DNA of 64,000 bases from Phycisphaerales bacterium (lineage in GTDB: Bacteria > Planctomycetota > Phycisphaerae > Phycisphaerales > UBA1924): assembly GCA_016699835.1 (NCBI GenBank), contig CP064987.1, forward strand, positions 682,001 to 746,000, given 5' to 3'. A program made the translations under genes and the position numbers. Positions within the stretch are counted from its first letter, which is position 1. Every line of letters begins with the position of its first letter. Shown here one piece after another: positions 26,571 to 36,779 of the stretch. Below the pieces are notes generated by a model. That model was not told the origin of the DNA. It searched no databases and saw only the letters and a program-made list of their open reading frames with translations.

Positions 26571-26608
26571 GTCTTTCCTCGTGTGCTCACACTGTCAATG
26601 TTCAACAC

Positions 26609-29557
26609 CTAGCGCTGCTTCACAGGCTGGGCCGCGGGCTTCGCGGGCGCCTGCCCGTTCGCAGGCGCCTTGGCGTCTGCCTTGCCACCCGGGGCCGCGC
26701 CAACCGCGGACCGCAGGATGTCCTCCTGCTGATACTTGTGCGCCCGCTTCGATCCAACCGCCGGCGTCGAACTCGCCTCACGACCAATGTACTTGAGTTC
26801 CACGCCAAAGAGCGTCCGGAATCGATCCGCGATGTGCAGGTACGCCCCGGCGTTCCGCGGCTCTTCCTGCACCCACACGCGTTCAGCGGTATTCGGATAC
26901 AGCGCCAGGATGGACTCGATCGCCTTCGCGTGCAGCGGGTACAACTGCTCGACCCGCACGAACGCGATGTCCTTGCGCCCCGTGGCCTCGCGCCGCGCCA
27001 CCAGTTCGTGATAGATCTTGCCCGAGCAGAAGACGAGACGCTTCACGCCGCGCCGCGAGTCCGCCGCGCCGAAAGTCGCATCATCGATCACGTCGCGGAA
27101 GGAGCCTTTGGTGAACTCCTCGATCGTGCTCGTCGGCTCACGCAGCATGCTCTTGGGCGTCATCACCACGAGCGGCTTGCGGAAGGCCCGACGCACCTGC
27201 CGACGCAGGAGGTGGAACATCTGCGCCCCCGTCGACGGGTACACCACCTGGATGTTGTCGTTCGCGCACAACTCCAGGAACCGCTCCATCCGCGCCGACG
27301 AGTGCTCCGGCCCGGCGCCCTCGTAGCCATGCGGCAGCAGCAGCGTGAACCCGCTCCAACGCTCCCACTTGATCTCCGCGGACGCTATGTACTGATCGAT
27401 GATGACCTGCGCCCCGTTGGCGAAGTCGCCAAACTGCGCCTCCCACATCACCAGCATGTTCGGGTCCGCCAGGCTATAGCCATAGTCGAACCCCATCACG
27501 CTAACCTCGCTCAGAGGGCTATCCCACACGCAGAACTGCGCCTGACGCGCACGCCCGTCGCTCCCGGTCGTGCCAGGCTCCTTCCCCACGCCATACTCGC
27601 CCAACTCCCGCATCGCGTTCAGCGAGACATGCGGCCTGGCGTTCACAAAGTCCCGGATCACCGCGTGACGCTGCGTGAACGTCCCGCGACGACTGTCCTG
27701 CCCGGACAACCGCACCGGCGTCCCCTCGAGCAGCAGCGACCCGATCGCGATCAACTCCGCGTCGGCGTGCGAGACCCGGCCCGTCTCGATCAGCGACTTG
27801 CGATCGGCCAGCAACTTCTCCAGCCGCGGGTGGACTGTGAACCCCTCGGGCACGCTCCCCATCGCGGTGCAGATCTCGCGCAGCGTCTCCAGAGGAATAC
27901 CCGTCTCCACCGGCTCATGCGAGTACTCCGAGTTCATCCCCACCCAGCGGAAACTCCCGGGGTCAATCGTCGGATCCTTGGCCTTCTTCTTCGCCGCCTC
28001 CTGCGCCGAATCGAGCGCCGCGTTGATCTTCGCGTCAATCGACGCGCTCTTCTCCTGATCGATCACACCCTCGGCGAGCAGCCGCTCCTTGTAGAGCGTC
28101 AGCGTGGTAGGGCGTTCTTTGATGATGGCCGCGAGCAGCGGCTGCGTGAACGCCTGCTCATCCTGCTCGTTGTGCCCGTACTTGCGATAGCAATACAGAT
28201 CGATGAAGACATCCTTGCGGAATCGCTGGCGATAATCGATCGCCAGCCGCGCGACGGCCACACACGCCTCGGGGTCCTCCCCGCTCACGTGGAAGATCGG
28301 CGCGTCGATCATCTTCGCCACGTCCGTGCAATACGTCGTGCTCCGCGCGTCCTCGGGGACGGTCGTGAACCCGATCATGTTGTTGACCACGATGTGCACG
28401 CACCCGCCAGCCGTGTACCCCTCGAGCCGCGAGAAGTTCAGGCACTCGGCGACCGCGCCCTGTCCCGCAACCGCAGCATCGCCATGGATGAGCAGCGGCA
28501 CAACGCGACGACGCTCGTGATCGCCACGCACGCGCTGCTTCGCCCGGCAACGCCCCAGCACCACCGCGTTCACCGATTCAAGGTGGCTCGGGTTGCTCGC
28601 CATCGCCAGACGCATCTCGCGCCCGTTGCGCAGCGATCGAGTCCCCGAATAGCCGCGGTGGTACTTCACGTCACCACCACCGTCGGCAAACCCTTCCTCC
28701 CAGTTGTCCTCGAACTCCGTGAAGATCTGCTCCCACGACTTGCCCAGCGTGTTGTTGAGCACGTTGAGCCGCCCACGGTGCGGCATGCCCAGCACCATCT
28801 CGTCCACGCCCAGGTCGCTCGCCCGCTCGATCACGCGGTCCAGCATGGGAATCAACGAAATTCCGCCCTCAAGGCTGAATCGCTTCTCGCCCGCGTACCG
28901 CTTCTGGCAGAACGCCTCGAACGTCTCCGCGCGCGCCAACTGCTCCAGCACGTGCGTTCGGTCGTTCGCCGACAACGGCATCATCCCGCCGTGACGCTCG
29001 TACTGGTCCAGGAACCAGTCACGCTCCTCCTGGTTGCGGATGTGCATGAACTCCAGAGCGATCGAGCCGCAGTACGTTTTCTCGAGATGGTCGACAATCT
29101 CACGGAGCGTGCGGCTCTCTGGCTTATTCACCACCGTCACCGACGCCCGACGATCCAGGTCCGCCTCGGTCAACCCCCAGTACGAGATCGACAGCATCTC
29201 CGGGCGATCACGCTCGCGCCCGAACGGATCGACCTTCGCACACAGGTGCCCCGACTCGCGATACGCGTTGATCAGTTTGTTGACCGACGACTGGAACGGC
29301 GAGGCCTCGCCCGTGGCCGGCGCCGTCCCCCCGCTCGCGAGCGCCAGATCGAAACCCTGGAAGAACCGTCGCGAGTCCTCGGGCACCGAGTTCGGATCGG
29401 CCTTGAATCGCGCGTACTCCCCGTCGAGAAACTCGGCGCTCCACGAGTTCACCGCAGCGCCAACGCTCCACGTCGCTCCACCATCGGACGATCGTTTCGC
29501 CGACGGCTGTGGATTGTCCTTCGAGTGGCCCGCCCCTGCTTGTGCATCGCCAGACAT
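26609..29557 (-). CDS. sucA: 2-Oxoglutarate dehydrogenase E1 component
   Basis: Thiamine-diphosphate-dependent E1 of about 982 aa. N-terminal features include the E2-binding helix and the segment VNKLINAYRESGHLCAK. Further on come GMPHRGRLNVL with the substrate-binding His, HGDAAVAGQG with the thiamine site, and the C-terminal transketolase-like half with LPHGYEGAGPEHSSAR and TPKSMLR. I prefer the ATG at 29557 (MSGDAQAG); an upstream ATG at 29587 would add ten residues. It forms a two-gene operon with sucB. The pst genes lie upstream on the same strand. Confidence 0.95.
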   Translation of the reverse strand: MSGDAQAGAGHSKDNPQPSAKRSSDGGATWSVGAAVNSWSAEFLDGEYARFKADPNSVPEDSRRFFQGFDLALASGGTAPATGEASPFQSSVNKLINAYRESGHLCAKVDPFGRERDRPEMLSISYWGLTEADLDRRASVTVVNKPESRTLREIVDHLEKTYCGSIALEFMHIRNQEERDWFLDQYERHGGMMPLSANDRTHVLEQLARAETFEAFCQKRYAGEKRFSLEGGISLIPMLDRVIERASDLGVDEMVLGMPHRGRLNVLNNTLGKSWEQIFTEFEDNWEEGFADGGGDVKYHRGYSGTRSLRNGREMRLAMASNPSHLESVNAVVLGRCRAKQRVRGDHERRRVVPLLIHGDAAVAGQGAVAECLNFSRLEGYTAGGCVHIVVNNMIGFTTVPEDARSTTYCTDVAKMIDAPIFHVSGEDPEACVAVARLAIDYRQRFRKDVFIDLYCYRKYGHNEQDEQAFTQPLLAAIIKERPTTLTLYKERLLAEGVIDQEKSASIDAKINAALDSAQEAAKKKAKDPTIDPGSFRWVGMNSEYSHEPVETGIPLETLREICTAMGSVPEGFTVHPRLEKLLADRKSLIETGRVSHADAELIAIGSLLLEGTPVRLSGQDSRRGTFTQRHAVIRDFVNARPHVSLNAMRELGEYGVGKEPGTTGSDGRARQAQFCVWDSPLSEVSVMGFDYGYSLADPNMLVMWEAQFGDFANGAQVIIDQYIASAEIKWERWSGFTLLLPHGYEGAGPEHSSARMERFLELCANDNIQVVYPSTGAQMFHLLRRQVRRAFRKPLVVMTPKSMLREPTSTIEEFTKGSFRDVIDDATFGAADSRRGVKRLVFCSGKIYHELVARREATGRKDIAFVRVEQLYPLHAKAIESILALYPNTAERVWVQEEPRNAGAYLHIADRFRTLFGVELKYIGREASSTPAVGSKRAHKYQQEDILRSAVGAAPGGKADAKAPANGQAPAKPAAQPVKQR

Positions 29558-29734
29558 AACGGTTTCCGTCGCTGACTCTCGATGCATCCATATCGACGCA
29601 CCGAACGTAGACCAATCAACGCCCCGACCAAAGGGACATCCTAGTCTCACTATCGGGCCATCCGCGATACATCAATGGTGAATGTCAGAAAACTAGACCG
29701 ACCATTCTACACGCAGTGCCGTGCCATCCAAACA

Positions 29735-30664
29735 TCAACCAAAACGACCTCGCACATAGTCCTCGGTTTCGGGCAGAGTGGGACGCTGAAACACCTCACT
29801 CGTGGGGCCAAACTCCACAAGTCGCCCCAGATACATGAACGCCGTGAAGTCGCTCACGCGGGCCGCCTGCTGCATGTTGTGCGTCACGATGAGCACCGTG
29901 TACCGGCTGCTGATCTCATGAATCAACTCCTCGATCCGGAGCGTCGCGATCGGATCAAGAGCCGAACATGGCTCATCGAGCAGCAGCACCTCCGGCTCGG
30001 CGACCACGGCCCGCGCGATGCACAGCCGCTGCTGCTGCCCGCCCGACATGCCCAGCGCCGACTCACCGAGCCGATCCTTCACCTCGTCCCAGATCGCCGC
30101 CGACCGCAACGCCCGCTCGCACGCCTCCTCGAGCACGCGCTTGCGATTCTCGCCATCGATCCGCAGCGGATAGACCACGTTCTCGAAGATCGACATCGGG
30201 AAAGGATTGGGCTTCTGAAAGACCATGCCCAGGCGTTTTCGCAGATCGATGACGTCCACCGCCGGGTCATAGACCGACGAGCCATTGAGCGACATTGTCC
30301 CGGTGATCCGCACGCCATCGATCAGATCATTCAGCCGATTGACCGATCGCAGCAGCGTGGACTTGCCACACCCCGAGGGCCCGATGAGTGCCGTGACTTT
30401 GCCCCGAGGCACGGGCATCGTCACCGAGTGAAGCGCCTGCGACTTTGTGTACCAGAGACTAAAAGACGCGATCTCGAGCACCGGCTCCTGCTTGTGGATC
30501 GACGCGTGGACCGCCGGCTGGAACTCTCGCCCGTCCTTGATCGCCTCGATGACCCGATACCGCTTCACCCCCGAGCCACTCCGAGTGACGTCCACCGCCT
30601 GCATGGGCACGTCATTCGTTGATGCTGTCGAGATCGGCTTCGTCATTGGCGAAAGAGTCTCCAT
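29735..30664 (-). CDS. pstB: Phosphate ABC transporter ATP-binding protein
   Basis: ATPase of 309 aa with Walker A GPSGCGKST, the family-typical LLRSVNRLNDLIDG, the signature ALGMSGGQQQRLCIAR and Walker B VLLLDEPCSALD. The QKPNPFPMSIFENV segment is diagnostic of PstB. An unusual N-terminal extension of about 65 residues precedes the ABC domain. The ATG at 30664 overlaps the pstA stop (TGATG), so coupling of translation is likely. No phoU follows; the next gene downstream is sucA. Confidence 0.95.
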   Translation of the reverse strand: METLSPMTKPISTASTNDVPMQAVDVTRSGSGVKRYRVIEAIKDGREFQPAVHASIHKQEPVLEIASFSLWYTKSQALHSVTMPVPRGKVTALIGPSGCGKSTLLRSVNRLNDLIDGVRITGTMSLNGSSVYDPAVDVIDLRKRLGMVFQKPNPFPMSIFENVVYPLRIDGENRKRVLEEACERALRSAAIWDEVKDRLGESALGMSGGQQQRLCIARAVVAEPEVLLLDEPCSALDPIATLRIEELIHEISSRYTVLIVTHNMQQAARVSDFTAFMYLGRLVEFGPTSEVFQRPTLPETEDYVRGRFG

Positions 30665-32841
30665 CACACACTAGCCCCTCGCGCCCCGGCGCGGAGCCGC
30701 GCCCGAAGCAGGATCGCCGACAGATTCAGGATCATCACGATGACCAGCAGCACCAGCGTCGTCGTCCACACCATCGGCCGCGCTGCCTCGGAGTCCGGGC
30801 TCTGGAACCCAAGGTCATAGATGTGGAACCCCAGGTGCATGAAACTCCGCTCCATGTGCACGTACGGAAACTCCGCGTTGATCGGCGGCTCGGGTGCCAA
30901 CTTCATCGCCCCCACCAGCATCAGCGGCGCCACCTCGCCCGCACCGCGCGCCATCGCCAGGATAGCTCCCGTCAGAATCCCCGGCATCGCCTGCGGCAGC
31001 ACCACGCGATGGATCGTCTGCCACTTGCTCGCCCCGCATCCGTAACTCCCCTCGCGCACACTCCGGGGCACCGCCGCAATGGCCTCTTCCGTCGCCACGA
31101 TCACCACCGGAAGCGTCAGGAGCGCCAGCGTCAGCGCCGCCCACAACAGACCCTTGCTCCCGAACGTCGGTGCGGGCAGTCGCTCGGCGAACAACCCCGT
31201 GAAATACGGCGTCCGCGCCACGAGCAACACCACCCCCACCGCTGCCGCCGTCCATGCTCCTCCCGCCACCAGTCGCATGACACGCTTGCTCTTCGCATCG
31301 CCTCCCGAGAGCACCGAAGCCCGGGCGGCATTCAACAGCCACGTCCCCACGCCCAGTATCGCCACGATCGCCACCACCAGCACCCACCACGGCGCCCGGG
31401 GCATCGCCGTCAATCCGCTCCCCGCGGGCCCCGCGTCCACATATCCGCCAACCAGATAGCAGAAGAATCCAAGCCCGAAGACGCCATACACGATGCTCGG
31501 CACGCCCGCAAGGTTGTTGATCCCGATCCGCACCAGGCTCACGAGCGGCCCCTGTTTCGCATACTCCCGAAGATACAACGCCGCGATCACTCCCAGCGGC
31601 ACCACCACAATGCACAACAGCACCGTCAGCAGCACCGTCCCGACGATCACCGGAAAGATGCCCCCCTCCTGATTCGCAAACCGCGGCTCCGACGACACAT
31701 ACTCCCACCACCGCGACACATACAAACCCAATCGCTCACCCAGAGTCATCGAGTTCGCCGGGACAATCCGCACGACCTGCGACAGGAGCATCGGCTCGGT
31801 CGAACCCTGTCTCATGGGCGCGATCTGCCCCGACGCGACATCGCGGATCGAGATCCGGACCTTCGCGTCCTCGCCGCGGATCGTCTCGATCTCGCCGAGA
31901 ACTCTCGAATACTCCGCGTTCAGCCGCTCCATATCCCTCGTGGACTCCTGTCGGATCTCGTCAAGCCGAGTCAAGGACATCGCCGTACCAGACCACGGAC
32001 TCTCCAGCAACACCGCAAGCCCAAGCCCAACAGCCGCGAGCACGACAACGACATGCCCCGCGCGAGCCACGGCTCCCGACACAGGCCGTCGCACCGCCCT
32101 CCACGCGATCACACCCGCACTCAACGCCGCGACAACAAGCGCGATCCAGACCGGCAACGCCAGCCCGACCGCACCTCCCGATCGCGATCGTTCGAGATCG
32201 AGTTCCGCCCGTCGCACACGCAGACGCTCCCGCTCGATCCCGCGATTCACGCGCGAGAGTTCTTCTTTCTCCAGTCGCTTGATCGCCTCGCGACGCCCCT
32301 GCGCCTCGCGGAGAAGCGATGGCGATTTCTCCAGCAGAGACGCCCCAGACGCCAACGTCTCTGACTCAGACGTGATCGACTCGGGCGTCCCGATGAAGAC
32401 GCCCCAGTCCATCCGCTCGACCAGCACCGCGTCCGCGGGCCGAGACACCTTCGCCACGTCCCCATCATCAATCCAGCGGAAGGGCGTCCCGCTCACATCC
32501 CGATTCCCCACGCGATAGAGCGTGCGCGTGCGAGCCTCGCCCTCGCGCCCAGGGACCGATTCGCGCGCCGTCTCGATCCCCAGAAACGCCGAGCCGTTCG
32601 TGAGTTCCACGCGGTCGATCCGATCGGGCCAGAATGTCCGCGTCCCCTGCACCACGACCAGCGCCACAAGCCCCACGATCATCACGAGGCACAGCACCTG
32701 CGCCCCGCCCATGAGCCACATCACCGGCTCACCATGCGCGCTCAGCGGCGTCGAGGCACGTCGATGCACCGATCGCGCCCCCGCGATTCCCTTCTCAACC
32801 GTGCTCGTCGATGCCACGCTCACTCGATTCATCCACTCCAT
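30664..32841 (-). CDS. pstA: Phosphate ABC transporter permease PstA, extended
   Basis: Inner-membrane permease of 725 aa, more than twice the usual 280-300 aa. An N-terminal helix, a soluble region with a coiled coil (about residues 150-215) and two more helices come before the transport core, which begins near residue 400 (FPVIVGTVLLTVLLCIVV) and carries the EAA-like loop PRSVREGSYGCGASKWQTI and ARGAGEVAPLMLVG. The extra N-terminal part probably lies in the periplasm and replaces or aids a binding protein; this is inference. The start is the ATG at 32841 or the second Met 9 bases on; neither has a clear Shine-Dalgarno. Confidence 0.9.
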   Translation of the reverse strand: MEWMNRVSVASTSTVEKGIAGARSVHRRASTPLSAHGEPVMWLMGGAQVLCLVMIVGLVALVVVQGTRTFWPDRIDRVELTNGSAFLGIETARESVPGREGEARTRTLYRVGNRDVSGTPFRWIDDGDVAKVSRPADAVLVERMDWGVFIGTPESITSESETLASGASLLEKSPSLLREAQGRREAIKRLEKEELSRVNRGIERERLRVRRAELDLERSRSGGAVGLALPVWIALVVAALSAGVIAWRAVRRPVSGAVARAGHVVVVLAAVGLGLAVLLESPWSGTAMSLTRLDEIRQESTRDMERLNAEYSRVLGEIETIRGEDAKVRISIRDVASGQIAPMRQGSTEPMLLSQVVRIVPANSMTLGERLGLYVSRWWEYVSSEPRFANQEGGIFPVIVGTVLLTVLLCIVVVPLGVIAALYLREYAKQGPLVSLVRIGINNLAGVPSIVYGVFGLGFFCYLVGGYVDAGPAGSGLTAMPRAPWWVLVVAIVAILGVGTWLLNAARASVLSGGDAKSKRVMRLVAGGAWTAAAVGVVLLVARTPYFTGLFAERLPAPTFGSKGLLWAALTLALLTLPVVIVATEEAIAAVPRSVREGSYGCGASKWQTIHRVVLPQAMPGILTGAILAMARGAGEVAPLMLVGAMKLAPEPPINAEFPYVHMERSFMHLGFHIYDLGFQSPDSEAARPMVWTTTLVLLVIVMILNLSAILLRARLRAGARGASV

Positions 32842-32867
32842 AATGTCACGATCACTCGATTCTCACG

Positions 32868-35657
32868 CTACAACGCCGCCAATCGCTTGCGAACCCGCTG
32901 GCGCACCACCTCCGCCGACGTGTTGATGATGAACGTCATCGCGAAGAGCACCAGCCCGCACGCCACGAGCACTCGATAGTGCGTGCTCCCCGGCGGCGCC
33001 TCGGGCAACTCCACCGCAATGTTCGCCGCCAGCGTCCGAAGCCCCGAGAAGATGTTCATGGACATCTCGGGCGTGTTCCCCGTCGCCATCAGCACGATCA
33101 TCGTCTCCCCCACCGCGCGCCCAAGCCCGATCATGCACGCCGAAAAGACGCCCGACCCCGCCGCGGGAAGGATCACGCGAACCGCCGTCTGCCACGGCGT
33201 CGCCCCCGCGCCCAGTGACGCTGTCCGGAGTTGCGACGGCACGCTCCGAAGCGAATCCTCGCTGATGGTGTAGATGATCGGCACCACCGCGAATCCCATG
33301 ATCACGCCGACCACCAGCGTGTTGCGCTGTGTGAACGTCCCCAGGATCGACTCACGAGGATCCAGACCGAGCACCTGCAGCACATACGCCACGCCAAAGG
33401 CACTCACGAGTCCCGCCCCCACGACCGCGAGGAATCGAACAAGTTCACGCGCGGCCGTTGAGGGCGTCGTTCCGGCTCGCCCTGATCGACGCCGTTGCAT
33501 CTCATGGCGATGCATCCCATACCACACCGCGACGATCATCGGCAGCGCGAGCAGCACCCACCACCCAGGCCACGCCGTCCCGCGCTGCCCGTCCAGCCAC
33601 AACCGCATGTCCCCACCGAAGAGCGCTCGCTCCAACGCCGGCCCAAGCCCCCACGCCAGCGCCACCCCGAGCACGATCACCAGCGCCATCGCCGCCATCT
33701 TCCGCGTCGGCCCGATCAATCCGGTCGATGAACGCGGGATCAACTGCCACACGTGCCCCCCGACCACCACCAACACCGGCACCGTCACCATCGCCACCAG
33801 CACGCGCACCAGATGTTCCGAAACCCACGGCGAGACCACCATCGCCGCGATGAATCCCAACACCACGGACGGCAGCGACGCCATCATCTCCAGCGTTGGC
33901 TTCACCACGCGACGCGTCGATGGATGCATGAACTCGCTCGTATACACGGCACACAACACCGCGAGCGGGATCGCGATCAGCATCGCGACGACCGTCGCCT
34001 TCAGCGTGCCATAGATCAGCGGCACCATGCTGTACTTCGGCTCGACCTCGTCCCCAGCCGCCGAAGACTGATACACCCACTCGGGATTGGCCTGCCCCTC
34101 ATACTGCACCTTGCCGAAGAGCGTGCCCAGGCTCACCTCGGGGTGCTTGAGATCCGTGCGCCAGAGCGCCGAGTCGTAGGCCGCGTCCATCGCCCAAATG
34201 GCATCGCTCTTCGGTGTAAGAATCGCCGCCGTGATGCCCGTTGGTGCAACTCCTTCATTCCCGCTCGGAATCTCGAGATCCGCGAGGCGCTTGTCGCTTG
34301 TCATGTGATGGACCACCACCCGACCCGCCGCCGTCCCCACCACCACCGCCCGCACGCGACGGCTCGTCGAAAGCGTCCGCACCTCGCTCCCCACGTCAAA
34401 CGTCGCCGTTCGAACGAGATGAACGCCATCCGCACTTGGCGCCGGCGTGAACGCCTGAACAACACCCGTCGAATCCCCCACGACCAGCGATTGACCACCC
34501 AGCAGCATGATCGCGGCCGTCACCGAACGCCTCCCGTCACCCACGAATAGCGGCACACGTTCCACGCTCTCGATCGTCCTGGCGTCGCCCGATTCACTCT
34601 TCGTCCTCGCGAACCGCTCGCATGTCCCGTCCTTCCACACCGCGACCACGTTCACGCCGTCGGTCGTCACGAACAACCAGTCCGGTGCCGCGCTCCTCGT
34701 CGAGTCCGGCACAAACACACGGAACGACTCGCTGCTCAGCGTCGTTCTATGCGTTCCACCGCCGAGCGGCCTGATTGTCCGTGCTGTGCTCAATGTCGCC
34801 AACCCGTCCGCCGCAAGCGCCAGGACAAACTTTTCCCCCGTCGGCAGCGACCGCACGTCAACACGGATCACCGCGCGGTCGCTCGCGCCCTCCGGCAACG
34901 TCGGCGGCGACAACTCCACCACCGGCTCGATGAACCGCACCTGAGCCTCGCCCGATCGCTCGACAACGCCCGCAACCGAAACCGTCTCGCCATCGTCATT
35001 CTCGCGAATGACCTTCGCGGGCGCCGCATCCCCGATCGCCAGCCCATTCGCCTCCACAGGTGCCTGCTCGAGCGTCAGCACCGTCGTTGTGAACCCGATC
35101 GTCCCGACACGCACGCGCCCGTCCGAAAGGCCCACGCCCACGTTGCCCACAAAGTCCACGCCGCTGATCGAGGTCACGTTCGGTGCGATCTCACCTTCAT
35201 CGGCCTCGGGTGCAAGGCCCACACGGAAGAACTCTGGGGAGAGTGATGCGTTTCCGTCGTCCTCGCTCGATCGCCCGGCACTCGCCATCACCCCACGAAC
35301 CACGGACTCCCCACCCACACCCGGCGTCGGCAGCAGCAACACCGCTCGCGCGTACTCATCGCCCACGGCATGCGAGACGCCGATTTTCCCATCTGCTCCC
35401 GCATCGCGAGCCGAGAGGCCCGACCACACACGCTCCGTCGTCGCCCCACGCACCAACGGCAACGCCGCCGCGAAGAGGTACACACAGATGCCCAACGCCG
35501 CCGCCAGCACGGCAAACCCGCCCACCATGATCACCGCACGGGCCGTCGTGTCGGCCACATACACCGATCGACGTGTCGCCGGTCGCCCGCGCCGCCCCGC
35601 ATCGCCCTTGTTCGGCGTTGGACGTACCGACGAACTGTCCATCTCTGGCTTGGTCAC
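32868..35657 (-). CDS. pstC: Phosphate ABC transporter permease PstC, extended with beta-repeat domain
   Basis: Inner-membrane permease of about 929 aa, against roughly 320 aa for the common form. After one N-terminal helix there is a large region of beta-rich repeats (about residues 110-540; for example DWLFVTTDGVNVVAVWKD and QSLVVGDSTGVVQAF) that looks like a propeller. The transport core follows (VPLIYGTLKATVVAMLIAI, then SLGAGATPWQTAVRVILPA with the EAA-type loop, and GRAVGETMIVLMATG). Long PstC forms are known in other bacteria. I chose the GTG at 35657 because AAGGA lies about 9 bases upstream; ATG 35642 is the alternative. No PstS gene is adjacent. Confidence 0.88.
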   Translation of the reverse strand: MTKPEMDSSSVRPTPNKGDAGRRGRPATRRSVYVADTTARAVIMVGGFAVLAAALGICVYLFAAALPLVRGATTERVWSGLSARDAGADGKIGVSHAVGDEYARAVLLLPTPGVGGESVVRGVMASAGRSSEDDGNASLSPEFFRVGLAPEADEGEIAPNVTSISGVDFVGNVGVGLSDGRVRVGTIGFTTTVLTLEQAPVEANGLAIGDAAPAKVIRENDDGETVSVAGVVERSGEAQVRFIEPVVELSPPTLPEGASDRAVIRVDVRSLPTGEKFVLALAADGLATLSTARTIRPLGGGTHRTTLSSESFRVFVPDSTRSAAPDWLFVTTDGVNVVAVWKDGTCERFARTKSESGDARTIESVERVPLFVGDGRRSVTAAIMLLGGQSLVVGDSTGVVQAFTPAPSADGVHLVRTATFDVGSEVRTLSTSRRVRAVVVGTAAGRVVVHHMTSDKRLADLEIPSGNEGVAPTGITAAILTPKSDAIWAMDAAYDSALWRTDLKHPEVSLGTLFGKVQYEGQANPEWVYQSSAAGDEVEPKYSMVPLIYGTLKATVVAMLIAIPLAVLCAVYTSEFMHPSTRRVVKPTLEMMASLPSVVLGFIAAMVVSPWVSEHLVRVLVAMVTVPVLVVVGGHVWQLIPRSSTGLIGPTRKMAAMALVIVLGVALAWGLGPALERALFGGDMRLWLDGQRGTAWPGWWVLLALPMIVAVWYGMHRHEMQRRRSGRAGTTPSTAARELVRFLAVVGAGLVSAFGVAYVLQVLGLDPRESILGTFTQRNTLVVGVIMGFAVVPIIYTISEDSLRSVPSQLRTASLGAGATPWQTAVRVILPAAGSGVFSACMIGLGRAVGETMIVLMATGNTPEMSMNIFSGLRTLAANIAVELPEAPPGSTHYRVLVACGLVLFAMTFIINTSAEVVRQRVRKRLAAL

Positions 35658-35809
35658 GCGTGCGGTCCTTGCGTGGAAACCTGGTTCGAGTCCGGCCCGT
35701 TCGGCCAACGACAGGGTCCAACCCAACCGCCGGCACCAATTGTGCCCGATCACGCCCCACCAAGCACCGACCCTTTGTCAAGGTTGCGCTAAGTTGGCCC
35801 ACTCGGGTG

Positions 35810-36739
35810 TCATGCAGGTCCGCGCCAGAACTGCCGTGATTCACGCCGCCACCTCGGCTTGCGCCAGAAGCCCCAGCCACGCTCCATGATCTGGTGACCG
35901 AAAAATTGGATCGTCAACAACAACGGAAACAACGCTGCAAAGGTCAACCCCACCAGCCAGGATGGCTGCAACACAGAATGCCCTTGACTCGCCAGCCACG
36001 ACGCCACAAATGTTGCGGCAACCCCTCCAAGCACGCTGTAGATCCCGCATCGGACGAGCGCGTTTCTGTATTGGGCTTGGTCTCGCGCCTCGCCATTGAT
36101 GTCGAGATGTTCCCGAGCAACTCGAATCGCCATGCGCACACGACCCGTGCCGCCAACCGGCACTTTGTGGCCACGCGCATCCTTGAACACGAACCCTTCC
36201 CTCGCGGATTCCGTCCACGATTGCGAGATCCGTCCGCCGCCTTTGAGTTCAAGCGTGATGATCTCCGAGGTGCATTCGATGAGCACACATTGGGCTCGTC
36301 GCGATTGGATCCAGTATCCGAGAGCACCCACGGCAATGCCAGCACCCATGGAAATCACCATGGCTCGATTGGGATCGACACCAAGCACCGCCAGTGTGGG
36401 AGTCCCGATCAGCAAACATGCCAAAGCACAAACCACACATGTCATGCCCGCGCGGAGATCCCGATGTGGGCCCGCAACATGGAGTGATCCCTCACGCCAT
36501 GCCCGCCGAACCTGACGCACGATAAGCCGCCGAGCCATCGAGATCTGACGGCTGTCCCGCAAGAGTGTCGCAAGCCGTTTCTTCGGAAAGATCCGAGTCC
36601 CCGTCAGGTCGCACGCGAACGTATGGCTCCCCTCAAACCCCACCCGCTCCCAAGGCACCACCCCGTCCGCATACACCGACAGGACCTCAGCCGGCGGCTC
36701 CTCAAACCACACCCCACGAATGGACACATGGGCTTTCAT
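35810..36739 (-). CDS. Membrane protein of unknown function (309 aa)
   Basis: An N-terminal soluble part (about 95 residues) precedes two helices (TCVVCALACLLIGTPTLAVL and AMVISMGAGIAVGALGYWI), a middle soluble stretch of about 75 residues, two more helices (GIYSVLGGVAATFVASWLA and LVGLTFAALFPLLLTIQFF) and an Arg/Trp-rich basic tail. I do not recognise a family. Base composition is slightly less GC-rich than the neighbours. The ATG at 36739 is preferred over a GTG nine bases upstream. It lies 40 bp downstream of the TPR gene on the same strand. Confidence 0.65.
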   Translation of the reverse strand: MKAHVSIRGVWFEEPPAEVLSVYADGVVPWERVGFEGSHTFACDLTGTRIFPKKRLATLLRDSRQISMARRLIVRQVRRAWREGSLHVAGPHRDLRAGMTCVVCALACLLIGTPTLAVLGVDPNRAMVISMGAGIAVGALGYWIQSRRAQCVLIECTSEIITLELKGGGRISQSWTESAREGFVFKDARGHKVPVGGTGRVRMAIRVAREHLDINGEARDQAQYRNALVRCGIYSVLGGVAATFVASWLASQGHSVLQPSWLVGLTFAALFPLLLTIQFFGHQIMERGWGFWRKPRWRRESRQFWRGPA

Positions 36740-36779
36740 CGCGATCACCCCGCCCTGATATCCATTCTTCCGCCTTCCC

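Noticed and set aside
26738..29575. Very long open frame (945 codons) opposite sucA
   Set aside because: Pure antisense shadow of sucA; the protein has no domain and the composition of a reversed codon set.
35671..35710. tRNA-like T-loop GGTTCGAGTCC on the plus strand
   Set aside because: The bases on either side do not form a 5-bp T stem, and no acceptor or anticodon arm can be found; it lies at the start of pstC.
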